Origin: Bacillota bacterium
GTDB lineage: Bacteria; Bacillota; Clostridia; Christensenellales; SZUA-584
Length of the DNA stretch: 22,114 nt
Assembly: GCA_023460085.1 (NCBI GenBank)
Contig: JAEWRI010000007.1
Span: 1-22,114, forward strand
Direction of reading: 5' to 3'
This document shows positions 7,543-14,018 of this stretch, piece after piece. The translations under genes and the position numbers were made by a program. Position 1 is the first letter of the stretch. Each line of letters starts with the position of its first letter. Under the pieces are notes generated by a model. That model saw only the letters and a list, made by a program, of their open reading frames with translations, did no database searches and was not told the origin of the DNA.

Positions 7543-8205
7543 TCAACCCAGCGCAGGTACACTGCGCACGCTTACGACGTCGGGGATGCCGCGGATGGCT
7601 TTCAGGGCTTCCTCCGGTATCATCCCGTCGCATTCAATCGTCATCGAGGCCAGCTCCCCGCGGGACTGGCGTGACACCTCCATCACACCGATGTTGACAC
7701 CGCAGCGCGCAAGCATGCCCGATACCTCCGCGATAACACCGCGCCGATCGTGATGCGTCATCACCAGCGCGGGTGTCTCTCCATTCAGCGAAATGGCGAA
7801 ACCGTCAAACTCCGTGATGCGGACGCTGCCGCCGCCCAGCGAACACCCCGTGACGATGTGCATTCCTTCAGGCGTCTCAAACACGATGCGCACGGTGTTT
7901 TCGTGGACGTCGCCCAGGTCGGCGGTCTCAAAGGTAATCCTTTTGCCCCTCTCCCGCGCAACCGCGAATCCGTCGCGCAACCGTTCGTCGTCCTCCCGAA
8001 TACCCGCAAGTCCGGCAGCGATGGCTACCTGCGTGCCATGCCCCTGTCCGGTAGCCGCGAAGGATCCATGCAGCAGGCAGCGCGCCGCGCTGAACTCGCC
8101 CGCGATGGCGGCGGCCAGCCGCGCGATGCGCGCGGCCCCCGCCGTATGCGAGCTGGAGGGGCCTATCATGACAGGCCCCAGAATATCAAATACGCTTTTT
8201 GGCAT
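7543..8205 (-). CDS. sdaAB: L-serine dehydratase, iron-sulfur dependent, beta subunit
   Basis: This 220-residue protein has the N-terminal beta-subunit signature IGPSSSHTAGAARIA (14-28), a long middle domain, and a C-terminal ACT domain (about 145-217, beginning ALVMTHHDRRGVIAEVSGML). ACT domains sense amino acids; here probably serine, which helps assemble the active dimer. GGAGGA stands just before the ATG. A TAAAAT box at 8229-8234 on the minus strand could belong to a local promoter, but its -35 is poor, so read-through from the exporter gene 62 bases upstream is also possible. Confidence 0.95.
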   Translation of the reverse strand: MPKSVFDILGPVMIGPSSSHTAGAARIARLAAAIAGEFSAARCLLHGSFAATGQGHGTQVAIAAGLAGIREDDERLRDGFAVARERGKRITFETADLGDVHENTVRIVFETPEGMHIVTGCSLGGGSVRITEFDGFAISLNGETPALVMTHHDRRGVIAEVSGMLARCGVNIGVMEVSRQSRGELASMTIECDGMIPEEALKAIRGIPDVVSVRSVPALG

Positions 8206-8267
8206 ATCTTCCTCCCGTTTTCCCCGTTATTTTACCACAACACGGCAAAATCCAAAAGCGCCGTCCA

Positions 8268-9455
8268 TCATAATTCGTCTTTCTTCAATACCGCCGCGCG
8301 AGGCACCGCGATGCCGTTTCCTGCCGCCAGCAGCACCATCAGCCCGCCCAGCAGCAAAAATGTTTTCGGTATGGTGATGATGTCGGAGATCCCGCCAAAG
8401 AGAGGGAAAATCAGTATCATCACGAGACTGAAAAGCATGCTTTCCAAAGACAATATCGTAGCCCGTTGTGCCGACGGAATAATGCGGTTCAGATAGTCCC
8501 GCGTGGCGACGAACAGCACCGCCTCCGCGGCGTTCAGCAAGCAGAACGGCACGATGGCAAACTTCCCGAGGCAGAGCAGGAACAGCATCAGCGCGATGAT
8601 TACCGGGATGCCCGTCAGCAGCACACGCTCTCCGACGCGCTTTTCAATGCGGTGCGCAAAATACGCGCCCGCCGCGGACGCGACCGCGGATGCCGAAAGA
8701 TAAAGCCCGATACCCAGCGTAGACACCTGCGCCTGCTCCCACGCGATTTGCATGTAGTAGAACGAGAGCGTCACGCTCGCGGAGAATACCGGCAGCACGA
8801 GCAGCAGGTATTTCAGCCGCGCGCTGCCGCGCAGCGCCGCAAAGCTGTCCACGTACTGCCGCTTGAGCGCCGTCAGAATGTTTACCCTCTCCCGCGGCGC
8901 GGTGCGCGGTTCGCGAAAGAGCGTGCCGATGAGCAGCGCTGCGACGGTCAGCGCGATGCTGGCAACGTAGGCCCACTCATACTTTACGCTGCCCAGCACG
9001 CCACCCAGCGCCAGGCCCAGTATGCCCGCGGTCTGGAAGATGACCTCGCCGCGTCCCACCACCTTCATGTAGGTCTCCTCACAGCCGTCCAGCAGCAGCG
9101 AGTCGTAGACGAGCGCGTCCCCCGCGCCCGACTCGAAATTGTACGACAGCGCCGATACCACGAAGCTCAGCGCGTACATGATAAAACTGTCCGCGAAAAG
9201 CAGCATCGCGGAGGAGATTATCGCCAGGATACACCCCGTGAGACGGCTCGCCTTGCGCCCGAATATGTCGGCGACTGCGCCCGTCGGGGTCTCCATCACC
9301 AGCGAGGTGGCGTGGAATATCCCCTCCATCAAGCCTATCTCCAGCAGCGTCAGCCCGCGCGACGCAAGAAACAGCATCCAGATGCCCTGCGTCACACTGA
9401 AGTTTCGGATTAGCGAAAACACATAGTTCACGCGGATATTTTTTTTGTATTGCAT
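8268..9455 (-). CDS. MFS transporter, probable drug or metabolite exporter
   Basis: This 395-residue protein has about twelve membrane segments in the two-times-six MFS arrangement. The loop after the second segment carries the cytoplasmic MFS motif METPTGAVADIFGRKASRL, equivalent to the GxxxDRxGRR loop of efflux pumps. A later block, ESGAGDALVYDSLL, is common in uncharacterised MFS exporters related to macrolide and tetracycline pumps. A central basic cytoplasmic loop (REPRTAPRERVNILTALK) divides the halves. AAAGGGG lies 7 bases before the ATG. A promoter, a structured leader and a terminator precede the gene, so expression is probably controlled by premature termination. The substrate is unknown. 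Confidence 0.85.
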   Translation of the reverse strand: MQYKKNIRVNYVFSLIRNFSVTQGIWMLFLASRGLTLLEIGLMEGIFHATSLVMETPTGAVADIFGRKASRLTGCILAIISSAMLLFADSFIMYALSFVVSALSYNFESGAGDALVYDSLLLDGCEETYMKVVGRGEVIFQTAGILGLALGGVLGSVKYEWAYVASIALTVAALLIGTLFREPRTAPRERVNILTALKRQYVDSFAALRGSARLKYLLLVLPVFSASVTLSFYYMQIAWEQAQVSTLGIGLYLSASAVASAAGAYFAHRIEKRVGERVLLTGIPVIIALMLFLLCLGKFAIVPFCLLNAAEAVLFVATRDYLNRIIPSAQRATILSLESMLFSLVMILIFPLFGGISDIITIPKTFLLLGGLMVLLAAGNGIAVPRAAVLKKDEL

Positions 9456-9494
9456 AAGATTGCCCCTTTCACCGCTGTAACGCGTCCGGGGTAT

Positions 9495-9525
9495 AAAAAA
9501 CCCCGAAGCCGTATCCGCTTCGGGG
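9495..9525 (-). terminator. Intrinsic terminator inside the MFS gene leader
   Basis: On the minus strand CCCCGAAGC and GCTTCGGGG form a perfect 9-bp stem around a 7-base loop, followed by TTTTTT (plus-strand A at 9495-9500). It lies 40 bases before the start codon of the exporter and downstream of a consensus promoter, so it acts as a leader terminator (attenuator) rather than a gene-end terminator. Confidence 0.85.
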
Positions 9526-9559
9526 ACAGTTCTATTTTCCCTTAGCTGGAATTACAGCA

Positions 9560-9673
9560 TTAATTTTCCATTGACGAACATACCCCTGTCGTCATCGGAA
9601 CGATGCTGCAAATTCCCGCCTTTATGGTGCGCCAGCGTAACAGCCGCGCATTCTGTGTTGTATCAGACTTCAT
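9560..9673 (-). CDS. Possible 37-residue leader peptide
   Basis: A short frame opens with ATG 9673, only about 8 bases after the -10 box, so the message would be essentially leaderless. It encodes a 37-residue peptide that starts MKSDTTQNARLLRWRTIKAG and ends at TAA 9560-9562, just past the hairpin's inner stems. It contains an Arg-Trp-Arg triplet; Arg/Lys-X-Arg/Lys triplets are known to favour macrolide-dependent ribosome stalling in resistance leader peptides. There is no ribosome binding site, and a frame this short can arise by chance, so this is a weak call. If translated, ribosome position would change the leader fold. Confidence 0.2.
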   Translation of the reverse strand: MKSDTTQNARLLRWRTIKAGICSIVPMTTGVCSSMEN

Positions 9674-9681
9674 AACGATTT

Positions 9682-9711
9682 ATTATACTTCATGGGCAAA
9701 GGGCGTGTCAA
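9682..9711 (-). promoter_or_regulatory. Consensus sigma-A promoter of the MFS leader
   Basis: On the minus strand a perfect TTGACA (9711-9706) and a perfect TATAAT (9687-9682) are separated by 18 bases. It is the best match to the consensus in the window and predicts a start near 9675. Confidence 0.85.
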
Positions 9712-9726
9712 CGGCGGGAAATACGC

Positions 9727-9755
9727 TTGCGGACAGGCTTTCACCCGGGTATAAT
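9727..9755 (+). promoter_or_regulatory. Promoter of prsW
   Basis: TTGCGG (9727-9732) and a perfect TATAAT (9750-9755) are separated by 17 bases. It diverges from the exporter promoter, whose -35 lies only 15 bases away, so a regulator bound between them could affect both. Confidence 0.65.
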
Positions 9756-9788
9756 TAAAAAAGCATATCATCGAATCGGCGGAGGCAC

Positions 9789-10481
9789 ATGAACTATTTA
9801 TATCTGATATTGCTCGCGGTGGCACCCGGCGCGGCGCTGGTCATCTTCATTTTGCTCAACGACCGCTACGACCGGGAACCCGCGCGGCTGCTGATTAAGA
9901 TTTTCCTGATGGGTATGCTCGTCACGCTGCCCACCATCGTCGTCGAGCTGCTGGGCCAGATGTTCAACGTGTTCGCGGGCACGCTGGGCAAGGCGGTAGA
10001 AGCGTTCATCGTCGTGGGGTTATCGGAAGAGTTCTTCAAGCGCCGTGTGGTGATGCGCTACGCCTATTATCACCCCGCGTTCAACGAAAAGCTGGACGGC
10101 ATCGTATACTGCGGCCTCGCCGCGCTGGGCTTCGCGACGCTGGAGAATATTTTTTACGTTTTGTCGTACTATCCCATGGACAACACCATCTGGATCACGC
10201 GCGCGCTTGTCAGCGTGCCGGTGCATATGCTGCTCGGCATCATCATGGGCTACTACCTGTCGCTCGCCAAATACTGCCAGCATCCCGGCAAATGCCGCGG
10301 TTATATGACGCGTTCGCTGCTGATCCCCGCGCTGCTGCACGGCGCGTTCGATTTTGTCCTGATGTCGGAGTACCCGCTGCTCACGCTGCTTTTCATCCCC
10401 ATCGTGGTATACCTTTGGATTTCCAGCCTCATTAAGCTGCGCAGGTATTACGTGGATTCACGGCAGCAGCACGGCGGTTGA
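9789..10481 (+). CDS. prsW: PrsW family intramembrane metalloprotease
   Basis: This 230-residue, multi-span membrane protein has all PrsW/CPBP-type catalytic blocks: EEFFK (80-84, the EExxK motif), FATLEN (115-120), a conserved His in VPVHMLLG (about 146) and HGAFDF (184-189). In Bacillus, PrsW makes the first cut in the anti-sigma factor RsiW. By analogy this enzyme could cut a membrane anti-sigma, for instance the one at 644-1411, but they are 8 kb apart and no direct evidence exists here. It starts at ATG 9789 behind GGAGG with a short 3-base spacer. It is transcribed alone from its own promoter to a terminator at 10531-10564. Confidence 0.9.
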   Translation: MNYLYLILLAVAPGAALVIFILLNDRYDREPARLLIKIFLMGMLVTLPTIVVELLGQMFNVFAGTLGKAVEAFIVVGLSEEFFKRRVVMRYAYYHPAFNEKLDGIVYCGLAALGFATLENIFYVLSYYPMDNTIWITRALVSVPVHMLLGIIMGYYLSLAKYCQHPGKCRGYMTRSLLIPALLHGAFDFVLMSEYPLLTLLFIPIVVYLWISSLIKLRRYYVDSRQQHGG

Positions 10482-10530
10482 CGATATTTCCCATCGCGTT
10501 CATAGATTGTTCCCGTTTTCAACCAACACT

Positions 10531-10564
10531 GCCGCGCGTTGACATTGCACTGCGCGGCTTTTTT
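10531..10564 (+). terminator. Terminator after prsW
   Basis: GCCGCGC (10531-10537) pairs with GCGCGGC (10552-10558) and is followed by six T. A possible promoter for the next gene overlaps its right arm: TTGCAC (10545-10550), 17 bases, then TACAAT (10568-10573). Confidence 0.8.
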
Positions 10565-10614
10565 CGTTACAATTATGTTACGGATACTTTCATCACTGCT
10601 TCGAGGATCAACTC

Positions 10615-11748
10615 ATGCGCAGCGTCACGGCATCGGTAAAACCGCAAAAAAAGCACACGTACCTCAAACTTCTCTGGCTGCTGCCGGGGCCGGTTTTCTA
10701 CGGGCTTTTTCGATTGGCGTTTCTGTGGCCGGAATTTACAGAAACCGTCTTCTCTCGCGCGATATTCCGCTTCATCAATCAGGGGCTGTCCACCGCGACC
10801 GGCATACTGCCGTTTTCGCTGGGAGAGCTGCTGCTTTATGCGGCCATACTTGGCGCTGTGGTTTTTGCGGTGCTGATGATCGTACGCGCGGCTCTGTCCA
10901 AAAAAGACTGGTGGCGCGTGCTGCTGCGGCGCGTCATCGTGCTGGCATCCGCCGCGTCGGTGCTTTATGCGCTGTTCATCGGGTTGTGGGGCTTCAACTA
11001 TGCCCGTCAGCCGCTGGGGGATACGCTCGGGCTGGATACCTCCCCCGCCACGGTGCAGGAGCTGTATTCCACCGCTGAGGCGCTGATTGCCAAAGCCAAT
11101 GCCCTGCGCGAGCAGGTGCCGGAGGACGCCGAGGGCGTATTCTGCCCCGCCGAAAACCGAGACGGCATCATGCGCAGCACGGAAACACTCTACAATAACG
11201 CCGCGCAGGCCAGCGGTTTCGACTTCCTCGGCGGCAGCTTCGGCCGCGCGAAGCCGGTGCTTTACTCCGAAGGGCTTTCTTGGGCGCACATTACAGGTGT
11301 GTACTTCCCCTACACCGGCGAGGCCAATGTCAACAACGGTTCCCCGCTGCTGCTGTTTTCCGCCACATGTCTTCACGAAACCGCCCACCAGCGCGGTTTC
11401 TCGCGCGAGGACGAAGCCAACTTCCTTGCCTACTATGTGTCCAGCTATTCCGATAATGCGGATGTCGTCTATTCCGGTACGATGCTGGCGCTGATTCACA
11501 CGATGAACAGTCTTTATGGCGCGGACAGCGACAAGTACTATGAGCTGCGCCGCACCTATTCCGAAGGCATTGAGCGCGACCTTACGGCCTACTCCGAATA
11601 CTGGCAGCAGTACGAGAGCCCCGTCAGCGAAGCCGCGGAAACCGTCAACAACAATTTCCTTAAGGCCAACATGCAGGAGGACGGCGTAAAGAGCTATGGC
11701 CGCATGGTGGATCTGCTCATCGGCCTCTGGCGCAGCGGCGGACTGTAA
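10615..11748 (+). CDS. DUF3810 family membrane protein with zinc-peptidase motif
   Basis: This 377-residue protein has a basic N-terminus, three membrane segments within the first 125 residues (about 18-37, 68-91, 107-126) and the motif GLWGFNYARQPLG typical of DUF3810. A large outer or soluble domain follows. It contains HETAH (254-258) with a downstream Glu at about 267 (SREDEANFLAYY), which is the HExxH...E arrangement of zinc gluzincin peptidases. I know of no characterised substrate for this family, so protease activity is inferred from the motif. GAGG lies 8 bases before the ATG. It follows a terminator, and the likely promoter overlaps that hairpin. Confidence 0.85.
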   Translation: MRSVTASVKPQKKHTYLKLLWLLPGPVFYGLFRLAFLWPEFTETVFSRAIFRFINQGLSTATGILPFSLGELLLYAAILGAVVFAVLMIVRAALSKKDWWRVLLRRVIVLASAASVLYALFIGLWGFNYARQPLGDTLGLDTSPATVQELYSTAEALIAKANALREQVPEDAEGVFCPAENRDGIMRSTETLYNNAAQASGFDFLGGSFGRAKPVLYSEGLSWAHITGVYFPYTGEANVNNGSPLLLFSATCLHETAHQRGFSREDEANFLAYYVSSYSDNADVVYSGTMLALIHTMNSLYGADSDKYYELRRTYSEGIERDLTAYSEYWQQYESPVSEAAETVNNNFLKANMQEDGVKSYGRMVDLLIGLWRSGGL

Positions 11749-11780
11749 CCGCTCCGCCGAGACAAGTTTCAAAGAATTTA

Positions 11781-11810
11781 TTACCAGTTTTACGGTATCC
11801 GTGCTATAAT
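11781..11810 (+). promoter_or_regulatory. Promoter of the DJ-1/PfpI gene
   Basis: TTACCA (11781-11786) and a perfect TATAAT (11805-11810) are separated by 18 bases. The gene starts 33 bases later. Confidence 0.6.
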
Positions 11811-11842
11811 GGATGCCGTATTTAATTGCACGGAGGTGCTTT

Positions 11843-12421
11843 ATGAAATTCGCGCTGGTTGTTTACGACGACGTCACGCTGCTGGACTTCTCGGGCGTGT
11901 ACGACGCCATATCGCGGCTGAAGACGATGGGATTGATGCCGGAGCTGGAATACCGCGTATGTGCGATGAAAAGCCCCGTCCGCACCTTCGAGGGGCTGGA
12001 GCTGCTGCCGGATCAGGTGGGCGGCAGCCTTTCGGAGTACGATTACGTTTTTGTGCCGGGGGGCAGCGGCGTCGCGAAGCTGGTGGGCGATACCGCGTTT
12101 TTGAGCTGGCTGAGAAGCGCCGCGCCGAAGGCCGTGATGACGGCGGTTTGCGGCGGTTCGCTGGTGCTTGGCGCAGCAGGATATATCGCGGGTAAGACCG
12201 CCACGACGCATCCCAGCCTCATGCAGCATCTGCGCCGCTTTACCTGTGCCGTGTCGGAGGAGCGCGTGGTAGACGCGGGCAGCGTCGTCACGGCACGCGG
12301 CGTCACCTCTGCCGTCGACCTCGGGCTGTATCTCTGCGCACGCATCGCGGGCAGCGAAGCGGCGGAAACGATTCGCGTACAGATGGATTATCCACACGCC
12401 GTTTCTTACAAAGCGGTTTGA
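11843..12421 (+). CDS. DJ-1/PfpI family protein
   Basis: This 192-residue protein belongs to the class I glutamine-amidotransferase-like superfamily, DJ-1/PfpI branch, close to the isonitrile hydratase/ThiJ-like group that opens with ...VYDDVTLLDFSGVYD. The nucleophile elbow AVCGGSLVLGAAG places the reactive Cys at 103. An acidic residue, Asp15, lies where the family has its supporting Glu/Asp. It also has FVPGGSG (70-76). Typical activities are cysteine-based hydration or stress protection; the substrate cannot be told. I start it at ATG 11843, which has GGAGGTG upstream, rather than the in-frame ATG about 30 bases earlier, which lacks one and lies too near the -10 box. Confidence 0.88.
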   Translation: MKFALVVYDDVTLLDFSGVYDAISRLKTMGLMPELEYRVCAMKSPVRTFEGLELLPDQVGGSLSEYDYVFVPGGSGVAKLVGDTAFLSWLRSAAPKAVMTAVCGGSLVLGAAGYIAGKTATTHPSLMQHLRRFTCAVSEERVVDAGSVVTARGVTSAVDLGLYLCARIAGSEAAETIRVQMDYPHAVSYKAV

Positions 12422-12478
12422 TTTTCCGTATTGCAGCGGAATTTGTGGATGCGGTTATTTTAAGCTTGCATCGTGGGG

Positions 12479-12484
12479 TATAAT
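12479..12484 (+). promoter_or_regulatory. -10 element before the kinase-like/HPRT gene pair
   Basis: A perfect TATAAT lies 30 bases upstream of the TTG start codon. No good -35 is visible at the right distance (TATTTT at 17 bases), so the promoter is probable but weak. Confidence 0.4.
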
Positions 12485-12513
12485 GGACGCATAGTGCAGG
12501 GAGGTTTTGCGGT

Positions 12514-13443
12514 TTGTCCATCGTGACCATATCACGGCAGATGATGAGCTTCGGCGACGAGATTGCCGCCGCTGTTGCGCGCAGGCTGGGCAGCGCGCTC
12601 GTATCGCACGAAACGCTGCTGGATCTGCTGCCGGAACTGACCAAGCACGAGCGGCACATGCTGACCGAGAGTGCGAAATTCTATCTCACGCCCGCTGCCT
12701 CCGGCGAATCGTATCTCTCTCGCCTCACCGCCGCGCTGCGGGAATTCACCGCGCGCAATTCTGTGGTGCTCGTGGGCTTTGGCTCTCAGATTCTCTACGC
12801 GGAAGCAGCGGACGCACTGCATGTGCGCGTCATCGCTCCGCTGTCGGCGCGCATCGCGCGGCTGAAGAAGCAGTACCACGTCACGGACGAACAAGCCGAA
12901 GGCATACTCGTTAAGGCCGAGAAGAAGCAGAAAAAGTTTGTTTCCGCATTGTTCGGCGCGGACATCGCGGACGCGGCACTCTACCACCTCACGCTGAATA
13001 CGGCCGATCTTTCCGCCGACGAATGCGCTGCCGCCATCGTCGCGGCGCTGGGCGAGCGTGAGCTGGCGCTGCGCATCGCGCGGCAGACGGATGAACGCGC
13101 CCAGAACAACCTTTCCGATTTGCCGCTGCTAAAGAACCAATCGGAAATTGATTTCGCGCGGCTGCTGGACATGTACCACATCGAATGGAAGTACGAACCC
13201 AAAACCTTCCCCGTGGAGTGGGATGCGCAGGGCAACGTTACCTCGGCCTTCAGCCCGGACTTCTATTTAACCAAGTTCGACACCTATATCGAGCTGACGA
13301 CGATGAATCAAAAGTACGTTACCGAAAAGAATAAGAAGGTGAAGAAGCTGCGCGAGCTGTATCCCGGTACTCACATCAAGGTGGTCTACAAGAAGGACTT
13401 CCATTCGCTCGTGGAGCGCTTCAACTTAAGTGGGGAGCCGTAA
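12514..13443 (+). CDS. Cytidylate-kinase-like protein fused to a PD-(D/E)xK nuclease-like domain
   Basis: This 309-residue protein has two parts. Residues 1-180 resemble the cytidylate-kinase-2 family: the start MSIVTISRQ...FGDEIAAAVARRLG is the family's P-loop region, though the usual GSGG is replaced by MSFG, and AEKKQKKFVSALFG matches its lid segment. Residues 205-305 look like a nuclease fold: LLDMYHIEWKYEP, then SPDFYL (Asp249), then YIELT (Glu260), Lys267 and a strand IKVVYKKDF, fitting PD-(D/E)xK spacing. The kinase part is recognised by sequence; the nuclease part is inferred from motif order. Translation starts at TTG 12514 after GGGAGG. It is coupled to the HPRT gene 3 bases downstream, suggesting a nucleotide-metabolism or nucleotide-sensing role. 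Confidence 0.65.
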   Translation: MSIVTISRQMMSFGDEIAAAVARRLGSALVSHETLLDLLPELTKHERHMLTESAKFYLTPAASGESYLSRLTAALREFTARNSVVLVGFGSQILYAEAADALHVRVIAPLSARIARLKKQYHVTDEQAEGILVKAEKKQKKFVSALFGADIADAALYHLTLNTADLSADECAAAIVAALGERELALRIARQTDERAQNNLSDLPLLKNQSEIDFARLLDMYHIEWKYEPKTFPVEWDAQGNVTSAFSPDFYLTKFDTYIELTTMNQKYVTEKNKKVKKLRELYPGTHIKVVYKKDFHSLVERFNLSGEP

Positions 13444-13446
13444 GCC

Positions 13447-13989
13447 ATGCTGCATCCTGAAACCGCGCGCGTCGTCTTCAGCGAGGAGGCGCTGCACCTC
13501 CGCATCGCCGAGCTGGGCGCTCAAATCGCCGCCGATTACGCGGGGCGTGATCTGGTCGTCGTGGGCGTGCTGAAGGGCTCACTGTATTTTCTGGCTGACA
13601 TCACGCGCGCCATTCCCCTGCCGCTGCAGGTGGACGTCATCTCCATCGGCATGTACCCCGGCGCTGCGAAGCAGACGGGGGTCGTGCGCATCACCAAGGA
13701 CCTCGACGTGGACATCACCGGCAAGCACGTGCTGGTCGTGGAGGACATCGTCCGCACCGGACTCACGTTGGGCTACCTCGTGCAAAACCTGGAGTCGCGC
13801 TGCCCTGCAAGCGTCGCGGTCTGCGCGCTGCTCGTCAATCCCGATCAGCAGCTTATCGACATTCCCATCGCGTACAGCGGCTTTACTGTTTCCGCCTCAT
13901 GGCTGCTGGGCTTTGGGCTGGACGCGGGCGAGCAATGGCGCAACCTGCCTTATATCGTGGAGATAGAGAAGAACGCCGCGAAGAGATAA
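13447..13989 (+). CDS. hpt: Divergent hypoxanthine phosphoribosyltransferase
   Basis: This 180-residue type I phosphoribosyltransferase has the full HPRT outline: LKGSLYFLADI (42-52), the flexible loop MYPGAAKQTGVVRITKDLD, the PRPP loop VLVVEDIVRTGLTLGYL (95-111) and the C-terminal GFGLDAGEQWRNLPYI. It would join hypoxanthine or guanine to PRPP in purine salvage. Two positions differ from textbook enzymes. The Asp after EDI(I/V) that acts as general base is Arg103, and the Lys of the DKPxRR segment that contacts the purine is replaced (VNPDQQ). It may be a separate subfamily with changed specificity. A GGGGAG about 10 bases upstream lies inside the end of the preceding gene, so the two are translationally coupled. 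Confidence 0.85.
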   Translation: MLHPETARVVFSEEALHLRIAELGAQIAADYAGRDLVVVGVLKGSLYFLADITRAIPLPLQVDVISIGMYPGAAKQTGVVRITKDLDVDITGKHVLVVEDIVRTGLTLGYLVQNLESRCPASVAVCALLVNPDQQLIDIPIAYSGFTVSASWLLGFGLDAGEQWRNLPYIVEIEKNAAKR

Positions 13990-14018
13990 CCCGGCGGCGG
14001 TTGATACAGAGGTATCTT

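Larger units (their letters stand above)
9495..9675 (-). promoter_or_regulatory. Structured leader RNA (candidate riboswitch or attenuator) of the MFS gene
   Basis: About 180 nucleotides of minus-strand transcript lie between a strong promoter and the leader terminator. A long interrupted hairpin covers 9548-9616. Its outer stem joins GGAATT-CAGCAT (9548-9560) with ATGCTG-AATTCC (9603-9616). A middle TTCC/GGAA (9566-9569 with 9597-9600) and an inner TGACGA/TCGTCA (9572-9577 with 9589-9594) follow, separated by small internal loops. The apical loop on the RNA reads CAGGGGTATGT; its GGGG could pair with the CCCC of the terminator stem. An upstream small hairpin pairs TGCGC and GCGCA (9628-9650). 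I match it to no known riboswitch consensus. Confidence 0.6.

Noticed and set aside
9495..9675. 6S RNA as identity of the exporter leader
   Set aside because: Size and promoter strength would fit, but the hairpin lacks a large central bubble of the 6S type, and the position directly before a gene favours a leader.
10573..11772. A long minus-strand open frame (about 399 codons) opposite the DUF3810 gene
   Set aside because: It is a by-product of GC-rich codon use on the other strand. The plus-strand frame has membrane segments, an HExxH motif and a ribosome binding site; the minus-strand protein is low-complexity and matches nothing.
13899..14018. An upstream extension of the first transglutaminase-like lipoprotein
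   Set aside because: It would overlap hpt and hide the signal peptide; ATG 14019 has a ribosome binding site and a proper lipoprotein signal.
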